DNA from: Candidatus Obscuribacterales bacterium
GTDB taxonomy: Bacteria > Cyanobacteriota > Vampirovibrionia > Obscuribacterales > Obscuribacteraceae
DNA length: 64,000 nucleotides
NCBI GenBank assembly: GCA_020050835.1
Contig: JAGVKB010000140.1
Location: 1-64,000, forward strand
Direction of reading: 5' to 3'
Positions 21,001 through 22,465 of this stretch are shown piece after piece (the first letter of the stretch is position 1; every line of letters starts with the position of its first letter). The position numbers and the translations under genes are program-made. Under the pieces are notes generated by a model. The model saw only the letters and a list, made by a program, of their open reading frames with translations. It was not told the DNA's origin and ran no database searches.

Positions 21001-22185
21001 CCCGGTGCCCACGCTCGGCTAGCTCATCGCTTGCACCAAAGGCTCTCTGAAATCAATCAAGAACGAAAACGCATTTACGACGAGTATATGCAAGTGCATG
21101 AAATGGCTCCACTTCTAACGGGTGAACTCGCCCGAGCTTTGTCCATCAGGTTGGGAGCTGGAGATCAGCCAGCGCCGGTGTCGATTCCACTTACCCTGGA
21201 GCATTGGGTAACGGATAGATTTCATACTTCATCCGATGCCAAAGAACACTACTATGCCCAAATCGCAGAGCGTGAAGCAGCGGTTATGGGAGGACTGGAA
21301 GCGCTGGACGCGGTTGCCACTCTTTCCAAGGAGCATCGCAGCAAGGTCGACGAACTGATCGAATCCGCATTGAGTGGTGCGCCGAACTATGAGGGAATGG
21401 TGCCTGAATTGCTAAGACTTCTGGAATCATACCCGACAGTTATGGAAGCGATATCAACCAAACACGATCTCCTGAAGTGGAGCCAAGAGCCAGCCGCAGT
21501 TCATGAGGGAAATTTGGAATCGGCGGTGATTGCAGCACCGAAGCAGCTGACACTCTTAGAGCGATTTGAAAAGATTCGAGAAGGCTACTCATCGCCGAAG
21601 CGGCTACCGATGCCGGGACTGAGTGCCGATGAGAAGTTAGCCGCAGGCTGGGCAGCTTTCTTGGAGCTCTACTTCCTTCCCAATTCCTCACCTTCGGAGC
21701 GAAGGCAAATTCAGCAAGTAATCGATGAGCTGCTCACAATTCCAGCTGGTGATCCAAGCCAAAAATCAAACACTGTCGAGAACATCGTCATGAAATTGGA
21801 TGGCAAATCTGTCATTCATCGTGTTCGCAAGTCAGGACTGCATGACGATCTCGACATCTCATTCGATATCAACTCTTATGCTACGCACCATCATTTCAAG
21901 ACTGACGTTGTAAGAGGTAGCGGCGCCAAGGACCTGGTGGATCCCCCACATATTCAGCGCGTACACCAGATACTCAGCATGCTCCGGCAAGAGTTGCGCG
22001 GTCCAAACTTTGGTCTGCTGCGAGTAGAAAATGGACATGACGGCGGTCGCCCAGTCAAGAAATTTTACCTCCAGACTGGCAAAGGTACCAACAATCCCAA
22101 TTGCGAGCTTGTGGTCGTTTTAAAACTGGAGCGTGGAAACCTGTACAGATTTACGACAGCTTACGAGCAGACTAAAGGCAAGTAA
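1..22185 (+). CDS. Giant multi-enzyme protein, 5' end outside window (at least 7394 aa)
   Basis: The reading frame is open from base 1 to the TAA at 22183-22185. The first ATG (100) has no Shine-Dalgarno sequence, so the true start lies upstream. Residues below count from that ATG. Modules in order: Gly/Ala-rich hydrophobic segments (about 28-115); YD/RHS-like beta repeats (340-500); coiled coil with repeated Pro breaks (520-1100); more beta repeats (1150-1300); HEWSH zincin (1800); HEAT-like helices (1910-2130); papain-like domain A (Cys2480); kinase-like module (3040-3350); papain-like domain B (Cys3634); HELLH zincin (4412); two GGDEF domains (4897, 5140); HELEH zincin (5486); beta repeats (about 5730-5850); Cys/His/Gly module (about 6225-6345); coiled coil; HELTH zincin (6804); and a C-terminal domain I do not recognise. 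Linkers are rich in Ser, Glu, Arg and Gln. Whether it is secreted cannot be judged because the N-terminus is missing. Functions are inferred from motifs. The overall architecture matches no family I know. Confidence 0.9.
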   Translation: MKQELNRVFTDGFDPSKFDNNRVDGYARVTQRLMSDIGATTATSQELSGELKEKQQQLNDAVVMGTVTVLTAGVGTAFTSLASAGRLASMSKFAVYGGEFVIDSAIGGFVSAGMRQTQGGDWKEAERNFNSGLVEGATMALGSLGGKGMQHFSKVMSESGNVAKGWQLAANGGYRLADSYLQTAGFNLASGIRDERIDLSKTLSFKELSMGAAWQMAGVGVQHMFNASAVNLINRAGNSEFKVLQSIARNVPKEGMAMRALNDTINSYTNSSLSALPEALQQQREEIAKRLHISVDAVSTNMLLEHGNFKKVLATMNESGLVGAISAPLISSISHPATEIVNRFVDSKTPHIRQNVLNGEINSVKLPGQEKATTFTYGKDESNNRILTEIKGHNGEHWKTTDGKHYEITRPDGSKETYKGRVEVTFDGGIRKTNEHGTRTERADGSIEFKDKSNNVRTEHPEGRVVSYKDSNKREYSYQYDEKNGSLKGIVFPDGRVATHVDGDHWKFGNPGRNRETIEAHFAVNSDGSLKFSSSHAIDRAPSEAQAHHRDWVLTQDQLKADRTVARSERYVQQEIEKANHDLQRALKNEIGNPAEIARAQANLDLTKAKGQAEVEVSRAFAELNMAKTRLEREPNNPEFKKALSEAGAHLQLVKDTTESRLEMVRLQANVTRTEGSNLKALQDTQIKGTIEINKAEHDLAHVRAEYEKNPSPEGKRQLELAEKNVANVRAEVDYRVTKQKIEQEAQVAQLKVETAKARSEVEATHQVAEAKKELATAQHNFRQDPNHPENRRQVVEAETRVRTAELDAHTKRELSSLRAEQMPELIRAQKELALEQARLTRSPSDPEAQKAVVDAHIKVAESEHNFKVAKSEIEARHQASKSELDGRETIVKANLQHKIEIAEIQTKLAEARLEAKGDPSPSHRAAVKELENVLATTKETAERQIAILRNEVEATTAQRKLEAAVQHSVAKSEFDGHLLLAKQEALLGQARLRAQLEPKNHELQQGIAAREAMLKIASAEGGRNIAVAREEAAVKLIHALAERDPQNTHLAAMKNLAEANLSFVRTDTEGKLAIARADAALLMARQESSRDTQKQELAREALAHLNVVKAEAYSKKLSAQMELDAKQNALHRLVGAPPPKVEQQEAQIHIATRRNSSQGLARDLGSIENVQSLAAARAARPGWNVESAGKFVNPKDGSSWIKHGDNWQLVKGEKVANLKGQVEITSRGSLKVTDRESRTVRIEHPDGRVTIRGADGWKVRIGPDGNIIRIIDANGRAHNVQRDAQNRLIPIDTGSGVRLRETGTLSVANSKGEVWVRKPDGTWTKVQGPGGPLIRTLEIRREEARIKKEAKLRLKDEQQKLLMQNIAQFNRQLRQLNIHDTANSRKEALKALKTVADMLEGIVPHGMSTSLESRAADGAVGLKVSGEPHSEGQAASAMERVILSQRVLETAIRKIEPEARTEQQTKERAAPSPEGQLREPSGADRAADQQSTTKQRSQDSAEIEKAETSQQLRASSERPDARQGTARPADESKPGHLAQLLKEATNPLKTLASILRLSGSTLKENVIKRFSKHSAEETGHRTDAQLFEIATQELFKSIDKANEQTRKTTTEISELESTAKLDLSEPSDSLAKRFERAAFSKEILDPKRRLEAGIALPEATFVRTEVRQERTLDPQDTRPIDQQNFRTENFTFAVFNMEIRGSNIEISVPLHLVEPFEQVRALRQMLATEHTYTDVIQATMKVLARNELENHPYKHALLPEDLAATLDSLPVPGLVKKVELWPDRRSPNDPQWSIEKNANFEALATANRDGVIRFYQSASSDSRFSTLTTPFHEWSHLLKWSNPESSRLFDIAATQEHSGYFSREYAKTDNDENFAVHMGEDFLHPDTDIFYIATEGAPIRAAVFAQYLEHALGGLPANQHGPLHEQILERVRYVNEEVLPKVKEDLKAKILLSDDLLVVTSTLELLQGLGNEWDTPFLKTVAETHPFNFVRDAALVALANHLKNDPAAFCDYLLDNAHSKQHLETLKSFATDQANNATAVLPNNLRERLKTHLEDFSSPGFVDALQILSVKPSPADSDFLKHVVDNYTDFKVQILAIESLMRVYKESPTELHQYIVHTMESNHNSLIKGVAKDFLLAADYPPIRLQHLNELARRRLTSEQVESAVKGISDHNSQVEIFKHGASLLTNAYERVLLAEKALTNPVLEHSALELLREATNPQHADYDAHEASRAQALLDEHARRSGDQTAGDSTLRIAAQESTASFEQAAPPAPVAIEPGASVLHNGERFTIIGFHDDTGEPILHQPDRGKNWAGFGKRVSPEELNSRFSSFIAGDTTYYRDKSGQILKVVGSNESGIILFATHEIKIASREQLHYENSSVVVESTSEFSRSRSADGTEWKRHIDGSLEKKEPSGRTTLLEVDSRGERRRLDVLCDRLSSDSVQSMRLNDYLHKFADRQNLSEQDKGRTFRYISELLESPSVSNLDSMTRLHIVEQALKNIANPLSITQGQHGTCNVATQEARLCLQEPAEYVRFIKDVSLNRRYTTADGTVIEIPAGASRVTLEAREAFAHFSASLTRFVPVPGPVGLVGAQEVYKALPFVLADPERNLASQIFQIGAVNVSTQRQTRIYADGVLVEGQKGSFHYRQERPERPPQPQSPDSPAATETPRDLGERLVLRDEAGNERVISRSASLRTSDLDTIYREISGHNESGTIAQPFAMGGSIPGKTFGTREEFQQLLLQMQGQSERTGKAFCATVYVDTFHEPFYTDSSAGQSGGSGGPHVVNIIGIHPDGRGSYLVEVDNSWRQGAEHHGTKAIPIADLFLTTQKATSTEVLEALRLKAEAAPNNFDLQFDLLRHEYRRSETLRKALAEDPGMLLADTRELVGAPIIEFATYKQKVSDLVQRYTEQVRQQFDAEHIPPEFQRFILGARGQVVAAEKAESKRISSAASATPAGEHASGEAQATSRPAESTPLPSGLTRPGSVAETHQVTAEKTAGKARSDTLAISAPEKISRYQRVVEKVKQLFSPLTSAVEGIRNALRQSQPIDGRTKAADLASAALSQELSKLYKSNLPETKRLSEGRVKLGDGIEAGASKIAMYHVSIETPEGARDAILRGLNRPENLDRPRREIAAYEVSKGLNLDNGGTPATVVRTLKANELGENPPPDLKFNSKGEAAVYLQENAGRHTVEEFFSTERFADFKLSSPHDFDRLFQEHPDLREMCAGTNLADPYAVHKLLAQHPEMQAPLKQALVERMEGLFSEHPQLRQQLEHAFLERLVLGDFDVHSLNFVVSENNGQLKIRNIDLENAFPRGERETPVWDADPSLGANYAFVEYFSGRDFNSSTREKLANFVREFDNPAGRQRLTEAGLDQVQIDRLLRRVRWFEENGTFPKTNTELAAARMLSEPISTPPSDKQLNESPFDRGSRSTETEAQPKPVPEARIEQAENRPSSERGTLAEQLGSRSTQRDGKIAQTVDAAGNVRDFRYDSKGAIERVDFAGKTEHEFWERSGHDDWTVRYSDERQTQVFNGDFVHGADGSLSFKEANGALRTWGADGSLIGRSKSGRETVLLVDHNVESKKLELLLDHAVVDANLKAHMMADLDFFMERAITTGMPEHERASLLHHVSELLAAHGKDLPTTREERQQLAEQLLYQAAFPTFTDQGGHPTCNVTTGETILYARNPSVVAALVKEVALTGGYTTADGTRIEYHLPGEPTSLRPDREAIINLTELPKLPDGTVAPYAPGRVHGKRTYASQIYQKIAANVHWQEATHFVDGTSVGRGTIRYDGEYLVLRPDASTSLTDTPTRLTDNKGKELREPVLGVADLRPILEKITGTAQPEFVIVSGHHPDSKVLNPENVIRSPQDLSNLLIKMNSLGRLPAVIEVNTLHEPFFSDSSSTRNDSHVVNIVGIEIRSNSKNPRLEEIFVKVDNQWGKGKDHILSAIPLTELYRATARRIDAEFIRGLESQVQAHPNDYSLRLDLLRFKYEASNSPGYEHARELMDWASNHPMHAADWLQKNPREVDRFRAAQELVAMAIDQTKFKTEFVALMEQAAAHSKSNPPGTSREKSEHERLIGKYAKVASTHFTPDFDPQAESASRRSQPGRAELGSSRSGGSENKPFSNDWIALMQQTGMTQLTQMVPKKSEGSEPSTRERSNRGERAGSKSEETGERTRQRRTDSERQNDSEDARHRPADHSEDSPLQINPQSDQQVAGEGQMYYARYVEAMRLANQETMRRFSLSSGTEQLEHQSRDTAERPSLYEQIKKDHVLQERELARLDFAQHPFVSPESFATFHDSVRRLAEGWDDLSQPGGLLERASQARQLADEVRDKIRIPAAEAGLTEHEFLNRAGDRKLQDLQESYRSALEAHRELQQTLESRKSQIEQALNDFLRDKGLSVPKVKLELWADELLQAERAVAEYTPGKGTIRLRELSLLKPETIQISTIFHELLHGEQDALIVWSLVHKQQTEAPGRPIEPEELKSRYLLSTGKKDVSTEWLQAAHEAALERPVASSEETRRDLVRAADLARDIKAMNSASRLESLNRQKAFLERIVERLPRPEANPSENEVLTNIRVLANYKERAFDDDLHILPAELTADLHTLMEGFYRPLEESRHAALTHGEANQILARLMENRLQQVNGELSGIERVTKELNDLDKQRSSLAAVYRQLVVSTDGITSKPELSQRQAQEVLFDFERRISNSFGEGKESLPAALRSEIQQLLQDYPMFSVTPPAIPHTEAQLRLTSILERSISHLSENINRINKDLYIRSRHETEANIAGALMERHITEEIRTRQINELEQSLALRAREGDAISTVPPVGPHELRTTEPLSPEGLAKLSKTDLVRIASELRRIALTDAVTKLPNRKAFDAALQRELARAERNPESPLSVMLLDLNSFKAANDLHGHTSGDEVLKVMGQLLQKQCRQYDVVARTGGDEFCLILPNTTPEQAKLIADRLREQMLVKVSKEEGASKITPVKDRTLDGDTPVLVSLSIGFANFKRGVTAEELLATADHEMYADKKRQKAGRGVEGEEPVTSEGSPESHTPVEAEPAFPELKADLAVGHKTLRTDDLLSSVGLENLSKEELVNLAIELDRLAHIDQVTGLPNRKAFDTVMERELARAERSPDSPVSMLLLDLNSFKAANDLHGHGGGDRVLRQIGELLKEQCRQYDFVARTGGDEFCLVLPGTNEQQARMIADRLREQVKVAIYSENGKVQLAPPGEKSARGDNPVTVSLSIGGGTFKPGATVEQLYKTSDQEMYLDKKRQKAGRGVEEPTAAQQREKSGAAEGDSHPRELTDSTAPEGLLFAMHSRSDQLAVTGAIESHLGDSRLRNYSDNDLAEASRSRLAHSEHLEVVVHELRDEIATWKPIDSKGGREGESAEAAWKESWVVARNEIEQRIPGLLDHSGIPQNDKYYDQAYMRKQLAGHEDLLALYEQERSAYREYSEVMERTVNSVRRERAAMLLEILHVLCDEHDLPPISINSSYLTDGNAAYKLGSGRLFVKDSALRGIDSIEHLVRSLVHELEHNEQDSLFVRKLANDILGGADVQANARQLGEIQAQYEQKVGQPLELHYLRSCLERNRTLSETDIARVSDFERSFPQIKQMDELRINSEVVTRALSRLQNSRDAAVYLENVIKAGSELHLTRLFGTPLPAEARQVIDSYLRGNNAVTQDSLIKLRDLLSQRQSQLESEMESLYSTYRGWAHEQEAFALGELAWRKVSDQYSAANWMSHAGKEVPPTPGGSGLVWSQAAEFYKLGIEQRGWDGNSFSLLTGDKPFTTYAKTNFLDGERWNHFAVIPFLEGHDRYFMKWPDGRSTVRFPDGTRFESFSGEPVRAFLVSPDGKIGEWHGDHHIDAESGTVTLKDRESGTTFTKALDGSTRVKELGGRYDDGAMRSMTSLPDKFALANKRFEEQLAMNHEEGGSKIRQIPPVERSRWLSLFEQQQAERKARQGGGRDAFGSLGGLALSMEEPGVTTRQFKLPEAAHKLLPEPIITSLEQMPPWKQEAALRTWERLNSAKDLTAEKFQEQFDFLCKDGRSRYYEKIGDLDGYIGLLRGLSETEARTLKMAVLRAVKLSDAETSFQLLHGLKPGVFAEALASMRSLGHHAPMAALKLALIFGKDANSPQKNLSSWLQKQYSLGRQNGEITHYLPIGSVYMLDGLSEVLHRNYQRPLSELKLVGKGWNDLTPEQRKSPYSRILAEIASRDFGEVESGVFAAESIRWAAKEKEEIERETFELGLTWDYQAMERRFIDSQHVPSPFPTTEWRAGDLVGRFLPREDARGVYLGEHSGCCQHPAGPGSNCAWFGQESPHSGFFVVEKKDGTVVAQSWAWVSDHGGLCFDNVESLLTARAKPNESLEFTAYEHQVSAVYKRAAEDLTRELFHTVTVGGSMSKVDLSKWPEAGSLHLELPSEYGNPMTAYTDSETQHVLSHNPDLPLTRHYADALNTFEQQSKLAEKDYNERLAASERLLHDTKTQAESNYQSAVESSTAELKAARREASNLQRKLEYMSSEELLGPEVVKRAKERFGKNSEFEIDEAADNKRRQLLNKAMARPKADHNARLEEAERLKSEVIKAAETQHAEAVRLSADQREAVRKIARDSFNAQLVEARKSVDRLPDSPATSDSQMSNQSHRTIQAETEHPDGMWRPKRRLADLTVDVISEAERYVPLQMHREESSRRFCSEILDTARDWPNLLPHADIVREAGIHLASDIEQLASTLERSRLISKENLHMSEYVKHVLESTPEGRALLPVYDQYLRDRETFAHQLSLLNEQVVERGRQMQEAIDRFTDWLKLPKVELKLVDNLSGAGAGYLDGILYIPKSDLLSTNNLAELIGNLYHELTHNAQDYLIVRSLADELSIGKVARSDQLEALQKRYMERARVEEWKEPPSLAYMMDVLEKRQGERLSVEELDLARAYADAFKRNKPPGEDIKELANDYRITNRALSTLSDSQSAHALMHSLTHDSGVLSGHLFGTPKPPPEVQSMIESWILSKVQPGHHWDEPGAHARLAHRLHQRLSEINQERKRIYDEYMQVHEMAPLLTGELARALSIRLGAGDQPAPVSIPLTLEHWVTDRFHTSSDAKEHYYAQIAEREAAVMGGLEALDAVATLSKEHRSKVDELIESALSGAPNYEGMVPELLRLLESYPTVMEAISTKHDLLKWSQEPAAVHEGNLESAVIAAPKQLTLLERFEKIREGYSSPKRLPMPGLSADEKLAAGWAAFLELYFLPNSSPSERRQIQQVIDELLTIPAGDPSQKSNTVENIVMKLDGKSVIHRVRKSGLHDDLDISFDINSYATHHHFKTDVVRGSGAKDLVDPPHIQRVHQILSMLRQELRGPNFGLLRVENGHDGGRPVKKFYLQTGKGTNNPNCELVVVLKLERGNLYRFTTAYEQTKGK
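1690..3410 (+). repeat. Coiled-coil repeats broken by proline loops in the giant protein
   Basis: This is a long, highly charged, Ala/Glu/Lys/Leu-rich helical region. About eight times the helix is interrupted by a short loop of the form (D/E/N/S)P-x-x-(P/H)-E followed by a new amphipathic helix. Examples are EPNNPEFKKA, DPNHPENRRQ, SPSDPEAQKA and EPKNHELQQG. Loop spacing is roughly 45 to 80 residues. I infer a rod or spectrin-like stalk made of antiparallel helices that separates the N-terminal part from the enzymatic part. It is a protein-level repeat. I see no exact DNA repeat. Confidence 0.7.
5440..5760 (+). other. Zincin-like metallopeptidase module 1 (HEWSH) of the giant protein
   Basis: The codons at 5497-5511 spell HEWSH, a match to the HExxH zinc-binding motif (residues 1800-1804), preceded by a hydrophobic and Thr-rich strand. 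A candidate third zinc ligand, Glu1840, lies in the segment DENFAVHMGEDF about 36 residues later. This resembles the second motif of lethal-factor/MtfA-type zincins, in which a Glu precedes Phe-Ala. This module differs from the three HELxH modules further on: it lacks their QD motif after the second His. Peptidase activity is an inference. The substrate is unknown. HEAT-like alpha repeats follow directly. Confidence 0.55.
7390..8500 (+). other. Papain-like cysteine protease module A of the giant protein
   Basis: Three blocks in the right order suggest a papain-type Cys-His-Asn triad. The first is TQGQHGTCN, with Cys2480 at 7537-7539 and upstream Gln residues that could form the oxyanion hole. 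The second is HVVNIIG, with His2748 at 8341. The third is VDNSWRQG, with Asn2769 at 8404, close to the NSW-x-x-G signature of C1 peptidases. Between them lie strands ending in the conserved phrase HEPFYTDSS. The module closely parallels module B at 10740-11870. Both share GTC/PTC-N at the nucleophile, YTTADGT after it, ASQI(F/Y)Q in the middle and HEPF before the His block. It could be an active protease, a transglutaminase-like enzyme or a self-processing domain. Confidence 0.6.
9140..10200 (+). other. Kinase-like (HipA/PI-kinase style) module of the giant protein
   Basis: This module sits between the two papain-like modules. It has a likely N-lobe in which a beta-rich start (IEAGASKIAMYHV) leads to REIAAYEVSKGL, reminiscent of the Glu helix of HipA or PI3/4-kinase-like enzymes. 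A catalytic-loop-like GDFDVHSLNF follows at 9835-9864 (Asp3247, His3251, Asn3254), and then RNIDLENAF with Asp3270 at 9907. The D-x-x-x-H-x-x-N plus I-D spacing is typical of atypical kinases in which GD-x-H-x-x-N is followed by the Mg-binding ID motif. An ATP-binding Lys is not obvious, so the assignment is tentative. A dead or nucleotidyl-transferring relative is also possible. Confidence 0.45.
10740..11870 (+). other. Papain-like cysteine protease module B of the giant protein
   Basis: This is the second copy of the protease module. It contains QGGHPTCN with Cys3634 at 10999-11001, HVVNIVG with His3869 at 11704, and VDNQWGKG with Asn3896 at 11785, all in the order and rough spacing of module A. 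It also shares YTTADGT, ASQIYQ and HEPFFSDSS with module A. The Trp after the Asn block (NQW versus NSW) is kept. A block of beta repeats precedes it and an alpha-helical tail follows, as in module A. Conservation of all three catalytic positions in both copies suggests selection for function. Activity is an inference. Confidence 0.6.
12830..13830 (+). other. Zincin-like module 2 (HELLH) of the giant protein
   Basis: HELLH is encoded at 13333-13347 (residues 4412-4416) and followed by GEQDALIV. The pattern HExxH-x-(E/A)QD-x-L-(I/F)-V recurs in modules 3 and 4 (16555 and 20509), so the three are paralogous. Helices dominate both sides. Before the motif is a short strand region (KVKLELWAD) that matches the position of strands in module 4 (KVELKLVD). 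The third zinc ligand is not certain here. Confidence 0.5.
14485..15815 (+). other. Tandem GGDEF (diguanylate cyclase) domains of the giant protein
   Basis: Two nearly identical GGDEF domains lie side by side. The motif GGDEF is intact in both, at 14788-14802 and 15517-15531. Each is preceded by RQYD and five residues, which is the placement of the RxxD inhibitory site that binds c-di-GMP. The start blocks (LPNRKAFD), the metal/GTP block (LDLNSFKAANDLHGH) and the end block (DKKRQKAGRG) are all present in both. Diguanylate cyclases condense two GTP into c-di-GMP and act as dimers, so a tandem pair in one chain could form an intramolecular dimer. A cytosolic GTP source is needed, which implies either a cytosolic protein or delivery into another cell. 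Confidence 0.9.
16000..17165 (+). other. Zincin-like module 3 (HELEH) of the giant protein
   Basis: HELEH is encoded at 16555-16569 (residues 5486-5490) and followed by NEQDSLFVRKLA, the paralog signature shared with modules 2 and 4. Downstream it shares with module 4 the phrase LFGTP followed by a helix, and then a helical hairpin ending in HEQEAFALGELA. The Glu residues there (near 5670-5672) are candidates for the third zinc ligand. The module lies directly after the GGDEF pair. Confidence 0.55.
18720..19140 (+). other. Cys/His/Gly-rich catalytic-looking module of the giant protein
   Basis: The segment contains LGEHSGCCQHPAGPGSNC, then a strand-turn-strand FFVVEKKDGTVVAQSWAW, then LCFDNVES. 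This pattern, a CC-x-H-x-x-G-x-G-x-x-C block followed by a beta sheet with AQSW and FDN(V/I)E, resembles a GNAT-like module I recall from very large phage and bacterial proteins. The metal-binding or catalytic role of the Cys and His residues is unproven. No homology search could be run. Confidence 0.35.
19980..21150 (+). other. Zincin-like module 4 (HELTH) of the giant protein
   Basis: HELTH is encoded at 20509-20523 (residues 6804-6808) and followed by NAQDYLIVRSLADEL, matching modules 2 and 3. A long charged coiled coil (about 19330-19830) comes before it. After it come LFGTP with a proline-rich turn and a helix ending in VHEMAPLLTGELA, which aligns by eye with the candidate third-ligand region of module 3. 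This is the last recognisable enzyme-like module before the C-terminal domain. Confidence 0.55.
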
Positions 22186-22192
22186 CTCTGCA

Positions 22193-22396
22193 TCAACGGG
22201 CACTACTAAACTGCTCTGAGTTGGAGTATCGCCTATTGTGCGCCTCTGGCGATCTATTCTGGTGAACGGTCACCTGTTTCATAGTGACCGGATCCGCGTA
22301 GGTTACATCACCGTTTGAATTCTGATTCAAACTAGCTACCTTGCGGGTATCACCTTTACGAAGCAGGCCCCGAGCGGCATCTCTATAAGCAAGCAT
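22193..22396 (-). CDS. Small ORF (67 aa), possible detached C-terminus of the upstream gene
   Basis: This short frame lies just downstream of the 642-residue gene and in the same reading frame. That gene ends in two consecutive TGA codons (about 22463-22468). The frame then stays open with no further stop until this ORF's own stop. The ATG at 22396 has no clear Shine-Dalgarno. A GGGGAGG stretch sits far upstream near the double TGA but has no ATG, GTG or TTG at a normal distance. The protein is polar with no recognised domain. It may be a real small protein, or the remnant of a C-terminal extension cut off by the stops. It converges on the end of the giant gene with 7 bases between them. Confidence 0.35.
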   Translation of the reverse strand: MLAYRDAARGLLRKGDTRKVASLNQNSNGDVTYADPVTMKQVTVHQNRSPEAHNRRYSNSEQFSSAR

Positions 22397-22465
22397 ATCT
22401 TCAGTCTTAAGGAACTCGGCATGACGATATTGAAATTCTACCTCTAGGGTATCCTCCCCGTTTCA

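Noticed and set aside
1-22185. Long minus-strand frames opposite the giant gene
   Set aside because: They are antisense shadows: none has a recognisable domain or ribosome site, while the plus frame carries clear motifs throughout.
22227-22252. ATCGCC/GGCGAT inverted repeat after the giant gene
   Set aside because: The stem is only 6 bp with a 14-base loop and no T tract, so it is not supported as a terminator.
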